In this document: piece after piece, positions 24,967 through 37,185 of the stretch
Position numbering within the stretch: position 1 is the first letter of the stretch
How the letters are laid out: every line of letters begins with the position of its first letter
Origin: Pseudomonas mosselii
Lineage (GTDB): Bacteria > Pseudomonadota > Gammaproteobacteria > Pseudomonadales > Pseudomonadaceae
Length of the DNA stretch: 64,000 bases
Direction: 5' to 3'
NCBI RefSeq assembly: GCF_003205295.1
Contig: NZ_QJRP01000002.1
Location: 62,001 to 126,000 of the forward strand
The notes under the pieces: generated by a model
Seen by the model: only the letters and a program-made list of their open reading frames with translations
Told to the model about the DNA's origin: nothing
Databases searched by the model: none
Position numbers and translations under genes: made by a program

Positions 24967-25445
24967 GCGATGTTCGCAGGCTCGCACGGCGAGCGCGGAT
25001 GCTGCGCTGGTTGTTGAACTTCTACCCGCCCTACCTGGGCGCCGGAATTCATATCCAGGAGATCAGCCCGGACATGCGCAGCGTCAAGGTGCGCATGAAG
25101 CTGACACGGTGGAATCGCAACTACGTCGGCACCCAGTTCGGCGGCAGCCTTTACGCGATGGTCGATCCGTTTTACATGCTGCTGCTGATCGAGCAGCTGG
25201 GGCGTGAATACATCGTCTGGGACAAGGCCGCCAGTATCGACTTCATCACCCCGGGCAAGGGCCCGGTGTATGCCCAATTCCACGTCGACGACGCGCTGCT
25301 GGACGAGATCCGCCAGCAGACCGCCAGCGGCAAGAAATACCTGCCCCGGTTGCAGGTGGAGATCCGCGACGGCGCCGGCGAGCTGGTGGCGCGGGTCGAC
25401 AAAACCCTATACGTGCGGCTCAAGCCGCAAGCGAGGCAGGCGTAA
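24963..25445 (+). CDS. Hotdog-fold protein, putative thioesterase (DUF4442)
   Basis: 160 residues. The sequence has the hotdog pattern of the DUF4442 group, including NRNYVGTQFGGSLYAMVDPFYM, IDFITPGKGPVYAQF, and a final strand DKTLYVRL. Members bind acyl-thioesters, but the substrate is not known. It is embedded in the ubiquinone operon, overlapping ubiH and 3 bp before ubiI, so a link to quinone or membrane lipid metabolism is plausible but not proved. Confidence 0.8.
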   Translation: MSDVRRLARRARMLRWLLNFYPPYLGAGIHIQEISPDMRSVKVRMKLTRWNRNYVGTQFGGSLYAMVDPFYMLLLIEQLGREYIVWDKAASIDFITPGKGPVYAQFHVDDALLDEIRQQTASGKKYLPRLQVEIRDGAGELVARVDKTLYVRLKPQARQA

Positions 25446-25448
25446 GGC

Positions 25449-26672
25449 ATGGAAATGCGCGCAGATCTGTTGATTGTCGGTGCCGGTATGGTCGGCAGCG
25501 CCCTGGCCCTGGCCATGCGCCACAGTGGCCTGGAGGTTCTCCTGCTCGATGGCGGCCCGATGACGGTCAAGCCGTTTGACGGCGAGGCGCCTTTCGAGCC
25601 GCGGGTCAGTGCCCTGTCGGCGGCCAGCCAGCGCATTCTCGAGCGCCTGGGCGCCTGGGAGGGCATCGCCCGGCGGCGTGTCTCGCCGTATTCGGACATG
25701 CATGTCTGGGACGGCAGCGGCACCGGCGAGATCCATTTCTCCGCGGCCAGCGTGCATGCCGAGGTGCTGGGCCATATCGTTGAGAACCGTGTGGTCCAGG
25801 ACGGGCTGCTGGAGCGCCTGCACGACAGCGATGTCGGGCTGCTGGCCAACGCCCGCCTGGAACAGCTGCGCCGCTCCGGCGATGAGTGGCTGCTGACCCT
25901 GGCCGATGGCCGCAAGCTGCGCGCGCCACTGGTGATCGCCGCCGATGGCGCCAACTCGGCGGTACGCCGCCTGGCCGGCTGCACGACCCGTGAGTGGGAT
26001 TACCTGCACCATGCCATCGTCACCAGCGTGCGCTGCAGCGAGGCGCACCGGGCCACGGCCTGGCAGCGCTTCACCGACGAAGGCCCGCTGGCGTTCCTGC
26101 CGCTCAGCCGCGATGGCCGTCAGGACTGGTGCTCGATCGTCTGGTCGACCACGCCGGAACAGGCCGAGCAGGCCATGGCGATGGACGACGCGACCTTCCG
26201 CCAGGCTCTTGAGCGGGCTTTCGAGGGGCGTCTGGGCGATGTGCTGGAGGCAGATCCGCGGGTCTGCGTGCCGCTGCGCCAGCGCCATGCCAAGCGTTAC
26301 GTGGAAGAAGGGCTGGCGCTGATCGGCGATGCGGCCCACACCATCCACCCGTTGGCGGGGCAGGGAGTCAACCTGGGTTTTCTCGACGCCGCAGTGCTGG
26401 CCGAGGAACTGGTCCGCGCCTGCGAGCGAGGCGAGCGCCTGGCCGATGTTAAGGTGCTGAGCCGCTTCGAGCGGCGACGGATGCCGCACAACCTGGCGTT
26501 GATGGCGGCGATGGAGGGCTTCGAGCGGTTGTTCCAGGCCAATCCGTTGCCCCTGCGCTGGTTGCGCAACAGCGGCTTGAAACTGGTGGAGCAGATGCCC
26601 GAGGCCAAGGCGCTGTTCGTGCGGCAGGCCCTGGGGTTGTCCGGGGATCTGCCGGAGCTGGCCAGGGCCTGA
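25449..26672 (+). CDS. ubiI: UbiI/VisC-type ubiquinone hydroxylase
   Basis: 407 residues, paralogous to UbiH. FAD motif GAGMVGSALALA (about 12-23), AADGANSAVRRLAG, and GDAAHTIHPLAGQGVNLGFLDAA mark the family. In E. coli UbiI adds the C5 hydroxyl and UbiF the C6 hydroxyl; sequence by eye cannot fully separate these, so the ring position is uncertain. Last gene of the ygfB-pepP-ubiH operon, followed 7 bp later by a REP hairpin. Confidence 0.88.
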   Translation: MEMRADLLIVGAGMVGSALALAMRHSGLEVLLLDGGPMTVKPFDGEAPFEPRVSALSAASQRILERLGAWEGIARRRVSPYSDMHVWDGSGTGEIHFSAASVHAEVLGHIVENRVVQDGLLERLHDSDVGLLANARLEQLRRSGDEWLLTLADGRKLRAPLVIAADGANSAVRRLAGCTTREWDYLHHAIVTSVRCSEAHRATAWQRFTDEGPLAFLPLSRDGRQDWCSIVWSTTPEQAEQAMAMDDATFRQALERAFEGRLGDVLEADPRVCVPLRQRHAKRYVEEGLALIGDAAHTIHPLAGQGVNLGFLDAAVLAEELVRACERGERLADVKVLSRFERRRMPHNLALMAAMEGFERLFQANPLPLRWLRNSGLKLVEQMPEAKALFVRQALGLSGDLPELARA

Positions 26673-26679
26673 GGCCCTC

Positions 26680-26740
26680 ATCGCGGGGCAAGCCCGCTCC
26701 CACGAACCATGCGGACGTGGGAGCGGGCTTGCCCCGCGAT
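26680..26740. repeat. REP palindrome pair
   Basis: ATCGCGGGGCAAGCCCGCTC plus CCAC, and its exact complement, enclose about 11 bp. It closes the ubiquinone operon and can act as a transcript-end hairpin. Confidence 0.88.
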
Positions 26741-26780
26741 TGTTTGCAACATCCGGTAACGGCTCGGCAGATGAGTCACA

Positions 26781-26801
26781 AAATGGGAACCACTACCATT
26801 T
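26781..26801 (+). promoter_or_regulatory. Inverted repeat AAATGG-N9-CCATTT, possible Fur site
   Basis: A 6-bp perfect inverted repeat 31 bp before the start of the iron-binding protein. It has the A/T-rich, dyad layout of a Fur box but is not a close consensus match. Confidence 0.35.
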
Positions 26802-26831
26802 GCACTCTAAATTCAGCGAGGAGTGCTCCGA

Positions 26832-27833
26832 ATGTTATCCCGCAAGCCCCTACTGGCCGCCCTGGCCCTGACGCTGTTCGGCGGCACCGCCCAGGCGGCG
26901 GATGAAGTGGTGGTGTATTCCTCGCGCATCGACGAGCTGATCAAGCCGGTGTTCGACGCCTACACCGCCAAGACCGGCGTCAAGATCAAGTTCATCACCG
27001 ACAAGGAAGCCCCGCTGATGCAGCGCATCAAGGCCGAGGGCGAGAATGGCGTGGCCGACCTGCTGCTCACCGTCGATGCCGGCAACCTCTGGCAGGCCGA
27101 GCAGATGGGTATCCTGCAGCCGATCAAGTCGGCAGTCATCGACCAGAACATCCCGCCGCAGTATCGCGCCTCGTCCCATGACTGGACCGGCCTGAGCCTG
27201 CGCGCGCGGACCATCGCCTACTCCACCGACCGGGTCAAACCGGCGCAGCTCAGCACCTACGAAGCCCTGGCCGACAATAACTGGGAAGGCCGCCTGTGCC
27301 TGCGCACGGCGAAGAAGGTCTACAACCAGTCGCTGACCGCCACGCTGATCGAGAACCATGGCGAGGCCGAGACCGAGAAGCTGATCAAGGGCTGGGTCAA
27401 CAACCTGTCTACCGATGTGTTCTCCGACGACACCGCGGTGCTTCAGGCCATTGCTGCCGGCCAGTGCGACGTGGGCATCGTCAACACTTACTACTACGGG
27501 CGCCTGCACAAGGAGAAGCCCGATCTGCCGGTGAAACTGTTCTGGCCCAACCAGGGTGACCGTGGCGTGCACGTCAACCTGTCGGGCATCGGCCTGACCA
27601 AGCATGCGCCGCATCCGGAAGCGGCGAAGAAGCTGGTGGAGTGGATGACGGGCGAGGAGGCGCAGAAGCTGTTCGCCGATATCAACCAGGAATTCCCGGC
27701 CAACCCGAAGGTCAAGCCTTCGACGGAAGTCGCGGCCTGGGGCAGCTTCAAGGCCGACAGCATTCCGGTGGAAGTCGCCGGCAAGCGTCAGGCCGAAGCG
27801 ATTCGCTTGATGGATCGGGCTGGCTGGAACTGA
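26832..27833 (+). CDS. Iron(III) ABC transporter substrate-binding protein (FutA/FbpA type)
   Basis: 333 residues from the ATG at 26832, with AGCGAGGAG 8 nt upstream. A Sec signal peptide (cleavage after TAQA, about residue 23) leads to a class II periplasmic binding fold starting [13 protein letters not shown]. The triple tyrosine NTYYYG (Y220-Y222) matches the iron ligands of FutA-type ferric-binding proteins. It should capture ferric iron in the periplasm for the permease encoded downstream. No lipobox is present. Confidence 0.9.
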   Translation: MLSRKPLLAALALTLFGGTAQAADEVVVYSSRIDELIKPVFDAYTAKTGVKIKFITDKEAPLMQRIKAEGENGVADLLLTVDAGNLWQAEQMGILQPIKSAVIDQNIPPQYRASSHDWTGLSLRARTIAYSTDRVKPAQLSTYEALADNNWEGRLCLRTAKKVYNQSLTATLIENHGEAETEKLIKGWVNNLSTDVFSDDTAVLQAIAAGQCDVGIVNTYYYGRLHKEKPDLPVKLFWPNQGDRGVHVNLSGIGLTKHAPHPEAAKKLVEWMTGEEAQKLFADINQEFPANPKVKPSTEVAAWGSFKADSIPVEVAGKRQAEAIRLMDRAGWN

Positions 27834-27872
27834 GTTTCAGCGCTTATCCTTGCGGGGCCCTACAAGGGCCCC

Positions 27873-27954
27873 TTCGCGGCTAAAGCCGCTCCCACAGGTT
27901 CTGCGCTGCCTGGCAGGTTTGCGCGATCCCTGTGGGAGCGGCTTTAGCCGCGAA
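27873..27954. repeat. REP pair, GCGGCTAAAGCCGCTCCCAC subtype
   Basis: TTCGCGGCTAAAGCCGCTCC plus CACAGG and its complement enclose about 29 bp. It lies between the iron-binding protein and permease genes and may protect the upstream message, giving more binding protein than permease. Confidence 0.85.
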
Positions 27955-27995
27955 CGACCGCGCAGCGGTCGCCACCTGCAACCGAGACTCCTGCA

Positions 27996-29618
27996 TTGCC
28001 CCACACCCCCCAACGCCGCTGGTACCTGCCGGTCTCCCTGACCGCCGCCCTGGTCCTGCTCCCGCTGAGCGTCCTGCTGCTGTCCTGGCAATCGGTCGAT
28101 GTGCAGATCTGGTCGCACCTGCTCGACACCCAGATGAGCCGCCTGCTGGGCAACACCCTCACCCTGGTGCTGGGGGTGGGCATCGGCGTGACCGTGCTGG
28201 GAGTGAGCCTGGCCTGGCTGACCAGCCTCTGCGAATTCCCCGGCAGACGTTGGCTGGACTGGGCGCTGATGCTGCCGTTCGCGATTCCGGCCTATGTCCT
28301 GGCGTTCGTCTTCGTCGGCCTGCTCGATTTCGCAGGCCCCGTGCAGACAGCGTTGCGCGAGGTGTTCGGGCCTATGCGCCTGCCGCGGGTGCGCTCCACG
28401 GGCGGCGTGATCACGGTGCTGGTGCTGGTGTTCTATCCCTATGTCTACCTGCTGGCGCGCACCGCGTTCATGGCCCAGGGCAAGGGCCTGATGGAGGCGG
28501 CGCGGGTGCTCGGGCTGTCGCCGCTGCAGGCGTTCTGGCGGGTGGCCTTGCCCATGGCGCGCCCGGCCATCGGCGCCGGCATCGCCCTGGCGCTGATGGA
28601 GACCCTGGCCGACTTCGGCGCGGTGGCGGTGTTCAACTTCGACACCTTCACCACGGCCATCTACAAGACCTGGTACGGCTTCTTCAGCCTGTCCAGCGCG
28701 GCGCAGCTGGCCAGCCTGCTGCTGCTGGCGGTGATGCTGGTGCTGTATGGCGAGCGCCGCGCCCGTGGTGCCAGTCGCAGCGGCAATGAACGGCCCAGGG
28801 GGCAGGCGCTGTATCACCTGCGGGGGATCAAGGCGTTGGCCGCCAGCGGCTGGTGCCTGCTGGTGTTCGCCTGCGCCTTCGTCATACCGATGCTGCAGTT
28901 GCTGGCGTGGTTCTGGCAACGCGGCCGGCACGATCTGGATGAGCGGTATGTCGGGTTGGTCCTGCACACTTTGTACCTGGGCGCCATGGCGGCGCTGATC
29001 ACGGTCAGTGTGGCCATGCTGATGGCCTTCGCCCGGCGCCAGGCGCCGACCACGGCCATCCGCGCCGGGGTCGGCCTGGCCAACCTCGGCTATGCCTTGC
29101 CGGGCTCGGTGCTGGCTGTATCGATCATGCTGGCGTTCAGCTACCTGGACAACCAACTGGTGGTGCCGCTGTCGCAATGGTTGGGCGGGGCGGGCAAGCC
29201 GCTGCTGCTGGGCAGCCTGTCGGCCCTGCTGCTGGCCTACCTGGTGCGCTTCATCGCCGTGGCCTATGGCCCGTTGGAAAGCAGCCTGGAGCGGATCCGT
29301 CCGTCGTTGCCGGAGGCGTCGCGCAGCCTCGGGGTCGCCGGGCCGGGATTGTTTTTCAAGGTGTATCTGCCGTTGCTGGTGCCCGGAGCGCTCAGCGCCG
29401 CCTTGCTGGTGTTTGTCGATGTGCTCAAGGAGATGCCGGCGACCCTGCTGATGCGCCCGTTCGGCTGGGACACCCTGGCCGTGCGCGTGTTCGAGATGAC
29501 CAGCGAGGGCGAATGGGCACGGGCCTCGCTGCCGGCACTGACCCTGGTATTGGTCGGCCTGCTGCCGGTGATCGGCCTGATCCGCCGCTCGGCCCATCGT
29601 CCGGGGCACCCGCGCTGA
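27996..29618 (+). CDS. Iron ABC transporter permease, fused two-domain (FbpB type)
   Basis: 540 residues if it starts at the TTG at 27996 (GAGAC about 8 nt upstream); the next in-frame ATG is 46 codons later and would cut the first membrane helix. About twelve hydrophobic segments in two homologous halves, each with an EAA loop ([20 protein letters not shown] and [20 protein letters not shown]), form the whole membrane channel in one chain. No ATPase gene is nearby, so the energising subunit must be encoded elsewhere. Confidence 0.9.
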   Translation: MPHTPQRRWYLPVSLTAALVLLPLSVLLLSWQSVDVQIWSHLLDTQMSRLLGNTLTLVLGVGIGVTVLGVSLAWLTSLCEFPGRRWLDWALMLPFAIPAYVLAFVFVGLLDFAGPVQTALREVFGPMRLPRVRSTGGVITVLVLVFYPYVYLLARTAFMAQGKGLMEAARVLGLSPLQAFWRVALPMARPAIGAGIALALMETLADFGAVAVFNFDTFTTAIYKTWYGFFSLSSAAQLASLLLLAVMLVLYGERRARGASRSGNERPRGQALYHLRGIKALAASGWCLLVFACAFVIPMLQLLAWFWQRGRHDLDERYVGLVLHTLYLGAMAALITVSVAMLMAFARRQAPTTAIRAGVGLANLGYALPGSVLAVSIMLAFSYLDNQLVVPLSQWLGGAGKPLLLGSLSALLLAYLVRFIAVAYGPLESSLERIRPSLPEASRSLGVAGPGLFFKVYLPLLVPGALSAALLVFVDVLKEMPATLLMRPFGWDTLAVRVFEMTSEGEWARASLPALTLVLVGLLPVIGLIRRSAHRPGHPR

Positions 29619-29742
29619 GGGTGTCACGCAGCGCCCTTGCGGCTACAATGCGCGGCATTCGCAGCGACGGGTCCTACAAGAACAGGTGATGATTGAACAT
29701 CGCCGACCGCCGCCGCCTCGCCACGCCCGGAAGGAGAAACCC

Positions 29743-30825
29743 ATGGGACAGCGTACGCCTCTGTATGACCTGCACCTGGCGCTCGGCGCCAAGACGGTCG
29801 ATTTCGGCGGATGGGACATGCCCCTGCATTACGGCTCGCAAGTCGAGGAGCACCACCAGGTGCGCAGTGACTGCGGGGTCTTCGATGTCTCCCACATGAC
29901 CGTCATCGATATCGACGGTTGCGCCGCCACGCCCTGGCTGCAACATCTGCTGGCCAATGACGTGACGCGTCTGGAAAGCCCCGGCAAGGCGCTCTACAGT
30001 CCACTGCTCAACGCCGATGGCGGGGTGATCGACGACCTGATCGCCTACCGCACCGAGGACGGCTACCGCCTGGTGGCCAATGCCGCCACCCGCGACAAGG
30101 TACTGGCCTGGCTGCAAGCGCGCAGCGAAGGTTTCAAGGTCAGTTTCAAGGTGCGCCCTGACCTGGCCATTCTCGCCATCCAGGGCCCCCATGCCCGGGA
30201 AAAGGTCGCCGCCCTGCTCAGCGCCTCGCGTGCCGCGCTGATCCGCGAACTGCGCCCGTTCGAAGGCCTCGCCGACGGTGACTGGTTCATCGCCCGCACC
30301 GGTTATACCGGCGAGGACGGCCTGGAAATCATCCTTCCCGGCGAGCAGGCCCCGGCGTTCTTCAACGACCTGGTCGGCGCCGGCATCGCCCCGAGCGGCC
30401 TGGGCGCGCGCGATACGCTGCGCCTGGAAGCCGGCATGAACCTGTATGGCCAGGATATTGACGAAGCCCACACCCCGCTGACCTCCAACCTGGGTTGGAG
30501 CGTCGCCTGGGAGCCGGCGGGGCGCGAGTTCATCGGCCGTGCCGGGCTGCTGGCGGAAATCGAGCAGGGCGTGAAGGAAAAACTGGTCGGCCTGGTGCTC
30601 GAGGAGCGCGGTGTACTGCGTGCCCACCAGGTGGTCCGTGTATCCGGGATTGGCGAAGGAGAGATAACCAGTGGTAGTTTCTCGCCTACGCTGAGCAAAT
30701 CCATTGCCCTGGCCCGCGTACCCATGGCCACCGGCGACCGCGCCGAGGTGGAGATCCGCGGCAAGTGGTACCCGGTGCGGGTGGTCAAGCCGACCTTCGT
30801 GCGCCATGGCAAGATCCTGATCTGA
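29743..30825 (+). CDS. gcvT: Glycine cleavage system T protein (aminomethyltransferase)
   Basis: 360 residues from the ATG at 29743 with AAGGAGA 7 nt upstream; the frame is open back to 29686. Family landmarks: [46 protein letters not shown] and [10 protein letters not shown]. The T protein releases ammonia from the aminomethyl group on lipoylated H protein and gives 5,10-methylenetetrahydrofolate. First gene of gcvT-gcvH, with gcvP following after a REP element. A TACAAT -10 box lies near 29644. Confidence 0.95.
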   Translation: MGQRTPLYDLHLALGAKTVDFGGWDMPLHYGSQVEEHHQVRSDCGVFDVSHMTVIDIDGCAATPWLQHLLANDVTRLESPGKALYSPLLNADGGVIDDLIAYRTEDGYRLVANAATRDKVLAWLQARSEGFKVSFKVRPDLAILAIQGPHAREKVAALLSASRAALIRELRPFEGLADGDWFIARTGYTGEDGLEIILPGEQAPAFFNDLVGAGIAPSGLGARDTLRLEAGMNLYGQDIDEAHTPLTSNLGWSVAWEPAGREFIGRAGLLAEIEQGVKEKLVGLVLEERGVLRAHQVVRVSGIGEGEITSGSFSPTLSKSIALARVPMATGDRAEVEIRGKWYPVRVVKPTFVRHGKILI

Positions 30826-30874
30826 ACACTCAAATGGCGGGCCGACCGCTGACCCTAACGAGGAATACAAGACA

Positions 30875-31258
30875 ATGAGCCAAATCCCCGCCGACCTGCG
30901 TTTTGCCGAAAGCCATGAATGGGCCCGCCTGGAAGCCGATGGCACAGTGACCGTGGGTATCAGCGACCACGCCCAGGAAGCCCTGGGTGACGTGGTGTTC
31001 GTCGAGCTGGCTGAAGTCGGCAAGGTGTTCGCTGCTGGTGACGCCGCTGGCGTGGTCGAGTCGGTCAAGGCTGCGTCGGACATCTACGCGCCGATTGGTG
31101 GCGAAGTGATCGCCGTCAACGATGCGCTCAGCAGCGAGCCAGAGCTTCTGAACTCCGAGCCCTACGATTCCTGGATCTTCAAGCTCAAGCCAAGCGACAA
31201 GTCCGAGCTCGACAAGCTGCTGGATGCCGCTGGTTACAAGGCTGCCATCGGCGAGTAA
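30875..31258 (+). CDS. gcvH: Glycine cleavage system H protein
   Basis: 127 residues of the lipoyl-carrier fold. The lipoylated lysine is K65 in [18 protein letters not shown]. It shuttles the aminomethyl intermediate between the P, T and L proteins. ATG is preceded by AACGAGGAA. It lies 49 bp after gcvT; the L protein (dihydrolipoyl dehydrogenase) is not encoded here. Confidence 0.96.
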   Translation: MSQIPADLRFAESHEWARLEADGTVTVGISDHAQEALGDVVFVELAEVGKVFAAGDAAGVVESVKAASDIYAPIGGEVIAVNDALSSEPELLNSEPYDSWIFKLKPSDKSELDKLLDAAGYKAAIGE

Positions 31259-31260
31259 TG

Positions 31261-31332
31261 ATCGCGGGCAAGCCCGCTCCCACGACGCCATGACGATGTG
31301 CTCCGTGCGTGGGAGCGGGCTTGCCCCGCGAT
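31261..31332. repeat. REP palindrome pair between gcvH and gcvP
   Basis: ATCGCGGGCAAGCCCGCTCC plus CACG and the complementary CGTGGGAGCGGGCTTGCCCC plus GCGAT enclose about 24 bp. One arm is 1 nt shorter than the other. It starts 2 bp after the gcvH stop. Confidence 0.87.
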
Positions 31333-31431
31333 GAGGCCTGCACGGCAAATGCAATAATCCCCGCACATTCGGCAATCCTTCCTAGACTTGTAAGTCTCCC
31401 ATGAGAACTGGTCCAGGAAGAGATCGTCGCC

Positions 31432-34305
31432 ATGTCCCAGTCGCCATCCCTGCATCAACTGCAAGAGCCCAACCCCTTCCTGCGTCGCCACCTGGGGCCC
31501 GATGCCCAGGAGCAGCAGGCCATGCTCGACGCTCTTGGCGTCGCCAGCCGTAGCGAGTTGATCGAGCAGACGGTGCCGCCAGGCATCCGCTTCAACCGCC
31601 CGCTCGACCTGCCGCCGGCCCTCGATGAGCAGGCCGCGCTGGCCAGGTTGGCGGGCCATGCCGCGCAGAACCAGCTGTGGACCAGCCTGATCGGCATGGG
31701 TTATCACGCGACCATCATCCCCACCGTCATCCTGCGCAACGTGCTGGAGAATCCTGGCTGGTACACCGCTTATACGCCCTACCAGCCGGAGATCGCCCAA
31801 GGTCGGCTGGAGGCGCTGCTGAACTACCAGCAGATGGTCATCGACCTCACCGGCCTGGCCCTGGCCAATGCCTCGCTGCTCGATGAGGCCACGGCCGCCG
31901 CCGAGGCCATGGCCCTGGCCAAGCGGGTGGCGCGCAGCAAGAGCAACGCGTTCTTCGCCGACGAGCACTGTCACCCGCAAACCCTGTCGGTGCTCAAGAC
32001 TCGTGCCGAAGGCTTCGGTTTCGAGCTGATCATCGACTCTGTGGATAACCTGACCAAGCACAAAGTGTTCGGAGCGTTGCTGCAGTACCCGGACACCCAC
32101 GGCGAGGTGCGCGACCTGCGCCCGCTGATCGACCAGTTGCACGCCCAGCAGGCCCTGGCCTGCGTCGCTGCCGACATCCTCAGCCTGGTGGTGCTCACGC
32201 CGCCGGGCGAACTGGGGGCCGACGTGGTGCTCGGTTCGACCCAGCGCTTTGGCGTGCCCATGGGCTACGGCGGGCCGCATGCGGCCTATTTCGCCTGCCG
32301 CGACGACTACAAGCGGGCCATGCCCGGGCGCATCATCGGCGTGTCCCGCGATGCCCGGGGCAACACCGCGCTGCGCATGGCCCTGCAGACCCGCGAGCAA
32401 CACATTCGTCGGGAGAAGGCCAACTCCAATATCTGCACGGCCCAGGTGCTGCTGGCCAACATCGCCGGCTTCTACGCCGTCTACCACGGCCCCGAAGGCC
32501 TGCAGCGCATCGCCCAGCGGGTGCACCGGCTAACCTTCATTCTCGCCGCCGGCCTTGAAGCCAAGGGCATCAAGCGCCTCAACCAGCACTTCTTCGACAC
32601 CCTGACCCTGGACGTCGGAGGCACCCAGGCGGCGATCATCGAAAGCGCCGAAGCCGCCCGCATCAACCTGCGCATCCTTGGGCGCGGGCACCTGGGGGTG
32701 AGCCTGGACGAGACCTGTAACGAAGCCACGGTGCTCAAGCTGCTGGATATCTTCCTCGGCGTCGACCACGGCCTGGACATCGCCACGCTCGACCAGCAGG
32801 CGCTGCCCGAAGGCATCCCCGGCGCGCTGGTGCGCCGCACGCCGATCCTCGACCACCCGGTGTTCAACCTGCATCACAGCGAAACCGAAATGCTGCGCTA
32901 CCTCAAGCAGCTGGAGAACAAGGACCTGGCTTTGAACCAGTCGATGATCCCGCTGGGCTCCTGCACCATGAAGCTCAACGCCACCAGCGAGATGATCCCC
33001 ATCACCTGGCCCGAGTTCGCCCAACCGCATCCTTTCGCCCCGGCGGGGCAGGTGCAGGGCTACAAGGCGATGATCGACGAGCTCGAGACCTGGTTGTGCG
33101 CCATCACCGGCTTCGATGCCATCTGCATGCAACCCAACTCCGGTGCCCAGGGCGAGTACGCCGGGCTCATGGCCATTACCCGCTACCACCGCAGTCGCCA
33201 CCAGCCCGGGCGTACCTTGTGCCTGATCCCGTCCTCGGCCCATGGCACCAACCCGGCATCGGCGCAGATGGCCGGCATGGAAGTGGTGATCGTCGAGTGC
33301 GACGAAGACGGCAACGTCGATCTCGATGATCTCAAGGCCAAGGCCCGGGCCGCCGGCGAGCGGCTGTCATGCCTGATGGTGACCTACCCCTCCACCCATG
33401 GCGTGTACGAGGAGGGGATCCGCGAGATCTGCGAAGTGGTGCACCAGTACGGCGGGCAGGTGTACATGGACGGCGCCAACCTCAATGCCCAGGTGGGGCT
33501 GGCGCGACCGGCGGACATCGGTGCCGATGTCTCGCACATGAACCTGCACAAGACCTTCTGCATTCCCCATGGCGGTGGCGGTCCGGGCATGGGACCGATC
33601 GGCATCCGCGCCCACCTCAAGCCGTTCGTCGCCAGCCACCCGGTGGTGCCGGTGCCGGGCTTGGAGCCGACCAACAGCGCGGTGAGCGCGGCGCCCTGGG
33701 GCAGTGCCAGCATCCTGCCGATCAGCTGGATGTACATCGCCATGATGGGGCCGCAACTGGCCGACGCCAGCGAGGTGGCGATCCTGTCCGCCAACTACCT
33801 GGCCAGCCAGCTGCGCGATGCCTTCCCGGTGCTCTACCGTGGGCGCAACCAACGGGTGGCCCATGAGTGCATCTTCGACCTGCGGCCGCTCAAGGCGCTG
33901 ACCGGTATCACCGAGGAGGATGTGGCCAAGCGCCTGATGGACTACGGCTTCCATGCGCCGACCATGTCGTTCCCGGTGCCGGGCACGCTGATGGTCGAGC
34001 CCACCGAGAGCGAGTCGAAGGCCGAACTGGACCGTTTCGTCGAGGCGATGCTGGCGATCAGGGCGGAAATCGCCGAGGTGCAGGAGGGCAACTGGCCGGC
34101 CGAGGACAATCCGCTCAAGCATGCGCCGCACACCCTGGCCGACGTGCTGGCGCCGTGGAACCGGCCATACAGCATCGAGCAGGGCATCGCTCCCAGCGCT
34201 CACGCGCGCCAGCACAAGTACTGGCCTGCGGTGAACCGGGTCGACAACGTGTATGGGGACAGGAACCTGTTCTGTGCGTGCGTGCCGGTGGAGGCGTATC
34301 GCTGA
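31432..34305 (+). CDS. gcvP: Glycine dehydrogenase (decarboxylating), P protein
   Basis: 957 residues, the usual length of the fused alpha-beta P protein. Pyridoxal phosphate would bind K707 in [20 protein letters not shown]; a glycine-rich loop follows. N-terminal landmarks include [10 protein letters not shown], and [20 protein letters not shown]. It decarboxylates glycine and loads the aminomethyl group on GcvH. The start has AGGAAGAG about 10 nt upstream. The gap from gcvH (173 bp) holds a REP and a small dyad AGACT-TGTA-AGTCT near 31383. Confidence 0.96.
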   Translation: MSQSPSLHQLQEPNPFLRRHLGPDAQEQQAMLDALGVASRSELIEQTVPPGIRFNRPLDLPPALDEQAALARLAGHAAQNQLWTSLIGMGYHATIIPTVILRNVLENPGWYTAYTPYQPEIAQGRLEALLNYQQMVIDLTGLALANASLLDEATAAAEAMALAKRVARSKSNAFFADEHCHPQTLSVLKTRAEGFGFELIIDSVDNLTKHKVFGALLQYPDTHGEVRDLRPLIDQLHAQQALACVAADILSLVVLTPPGELGADVVLGSTQRFGVPMGYGGPHAAYFACRDDYKRAMPGRIIGVSRDARGNTALRMALQTREQHIRREKANSNICTAQVLLANIAGFYAVYHGPEGLQRIAQRVHRLTFILAAGLEAKGIKRLNQHFFDTLTLDVGGTQAAIIESAEAARINLRILGRGHLGVSLDETCNEATVLKLLDIFLGVDHGLDIATLDQQALPEGIPGALVRRTPILDHPVFNLHHSETEMLRYLKQLENKDLALNQSMIPLGSCTMKLNATSEMIPITWPEFAQPHPFAPAGQVQGYKAMIDELETWLCAITGFDAICMQPNSGAQGEYAGLMAITRYHRSRHQPGRTLCLIPSSAHGTNPASAQMAGMEVVIVECDEDGNVDLDDLKAKARAAGERLSCLMVTYPSTHGVYEEGIREICEVVHQYGGQVYMDGANLNAQVGLARPADIGADVSHMNLHKTFCIPHGGGGPGMGPIGIRAHLKPFVASHPVVPVPGLEPTNSAVSAAPWGSASILPISWMYIAMMGPQLADASEVAILSANYLASQLRDAFPVLYRGRNQRVAHECIFDLRPLKALTGITEEDVAKRLMDYGFHAPTMSFPVPGTLMVEPTESESKAELDRFVEAMLAIRAEIAEVQEGNWPAEDNPLKHAPHTLADVLAPWNRPYSIEQGIAPSAHARQHKYWPAVNRVDNVYGDRNLFCACVPVEAYR

Positions 34306-34352
34306 GAGGGGAACCATCCCCTGTAGGAGATTACCCAGCCCTTCGGGCTGCG

Positions 34353-34517
34353 CTGTCGCGCAGGGAACTGTCCCCTGTGGGAGCGGCCTTGCGTCGCGAA
34401 AGGGGCGCGTAGCGGCCCCCTGATTTCGAGCCACCATCGAAATTGCCGGGGCTGCTGCGCAGCCCTTTAGCGACGCAAGGCCGCTCCCACAGGGTTTAGC
34501 TAAATCAATGAGTTACG
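34353..34517. repeat. Extended REP module B
   Basis: Inverted REPs of the GCGACGCAAGGCCGCTCCCAC subtype enclose about 80 bp. The outer flanks (CTGTCGCGCAGGGAACTG and CAGGGTTTAGCTAAATCAAT) match those of module A at 12967-13102. It fills most of the 273-bp gap between gcvP and the DUF2388 gene. Confidence 0.78.
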
Positions 34518-34578
34518 GTTTGTTCCATGAGAGCGGCCTTGCCGAGGCGTCGGACCGGCCGGAAAGGGGGGTAGAGTT

Positions 34579-34893
34579 TTATTCGGCCACGGCGTTCTTG
34601 GCCAGGATCGCGTTGGCCAGCTCCATGTCGCTGGCCTGGACGCCTGGGTTGTCCGCGCGTACCTGGCGGATCGCGGCTTCCAGGAAAGGCCCGCGGATGG
34701 CGCCTTCACTGGCGACGAAGCTGCCGGCGTCGTCCTGGGCGGCGACGATCAGCTTGTGATCCTTGAAGGTCAGGTAGGTCGAGGCAGTGGTGGCACCGGA
34801 GGAGATGATGTTGCGCCAGAACGTGTCGGCCATGGCGGAGCCAAGGGGCAGCGAGCAGAGGACGGTGGCTGCGATGGCTGTTTTGAAACGCAT
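34579..34893 (-). CDS. DUF2388 (TIGR02448) periplasmic protein
   Basis: 104 residues. A signal peptide (1-22, ending AMA-DT) precedes the conserved small domain with FWRNIISSGATTASTYLTFKDHK, QDDAGSFVASEGAIRGP and a C-terminal MELANAILA. The family is common in Pseudomonas; function unknown. It is a single-gene unit between gcvP and the GspE-like gene. Its upstream 92 bp are AT-rich. Confidence 0.85.
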   Translation of the reverse strand: MRFKTAIAATVLCSLPLGSAMADTFWRNIISSGATTASTYLTFKDHKLIVAAQDDAGSFVASEGAIRGPFLEAAIRQVRADNPGVQASDMELANAILAKNAVAE

Positions 34894-34985
34894 GATGAAT
34901 CACCTCGGTCGATGAGGGCTGTCGGAATGCCGATTTGATCAGGTTTACCACTGCCAAGTTCCCGACCACACAGGGGATTTCTTAC

Positions 34986-36668
<1,683 letters not shown>

Positions 36669-36767
36669 GGCGAGCTCCCTGCCAGGTGAACGGTGACGCT
36701 GGCAAGGCTAGCCAGAGGGCGTAGCGACTGGATGGATAAAGGGTTTCGGAATCTTGCCGGAGCGCGT

Positions 36768-37082
36768 TCAGGCCGAGGCGGCCTGCGCCAAGCGTGGCCG
36801 GCACTCCAGGCTGACATCGGTCACGCAGACCAGATTGCGCAGCTTCTGCGCGATGACTTCGGCGCGGTGCCAGCTCAGGCCGCCGATGCCGATTTCCATG
36901 TCCAGCAGGTCATCGCACTGGCTGACCCGCACGCTGTGCGGCGTGAGGAACTGCAGGGCGAACAGGTTGAGCACCCGGCACAGGCTGTCGGGTTCCGCCT
37001 CGGCCTGTAGGCGATAGTGGACGGTGCTGTGGGCGGTGTTGGCGGCCCAGGCATCGATCCTGGGGTGTTCGGCTGCGTGCAT
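36768..37082 (-). CDS. Small ACT-like domain protein
   Basis: 104 residues from the ATG at 37082; the frame is open back to 37160. The body (about residues 20-95) follows the beta-alpha-beta-beta-alpha-beta pattern of ACT/RAM domains: STVHYRLQAEAEPDSLCRVLNLFALQFL, then DDLLDMEIGIGGLSWHRAEVIAQKLRN and VTDVSLEC. It resembles the regulatory subunit of acetolactate synthase or the ligand domain of Lrp-type regulators but has no DNA-binding part. It is divergent from an Lrp-type gene and separated by a region with an inverted repeat. Role inferred only: amino acid sensing. Confidence 0.65.
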   Translation of the reverse strand: MHAAEHPRIDAWAANTAHSTVHYRLQAEAEPDSLCRVLNLFALQFLTPHSVRVSQCDDLLDMEIGIGGLSWHRAEVIAQKLRNLVCVTDVSLECRPRLAQAASA

Positions 37083-37163
37083 GGCATTTCTCCGCGGAAG
37101 TGGAGAAATTCTTGCACGTTGATGGGGGTATTTTTTCGCTATGATTTGAGTGTTTTCCATTCA

Positions 37164-37185
37164 TTGCGAATAATTCAATTCGCAA
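37164..37185. promoter_or_regulatory. Perfect inverted repeat, probable operator of the Lrp-type regulator
   Basis: TTGCGAAT-AATTCA-ATTCGCAA: 8-bp arms and a 6-bp spacer, in the AT-rich divergent region, 23 bp before the Lrp-type ATG and 81 bp before the ACT-like ATG. Confidence 0.65.

Noticed and set aside
27837..29627. 596-codon minus-strand frame opposite the iron permease
   Set aside because: Arg/Gln/His-rich low-complexity product typical of the complement of a membrane-protein gene.
29619..29742. Glycine riboswitch before gcvT
   Set aside because: The gap is only 124 bp and contains no tandem aptamer-like structure I can draw; only a TACAAT -10 box is seen.
37083..37160. Longer N-terminus of the ACT-like protein
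   Set aside because: It would run through the AT-rich divergent promoter region and has no ribosome site; ATG at 37082 is preferred.
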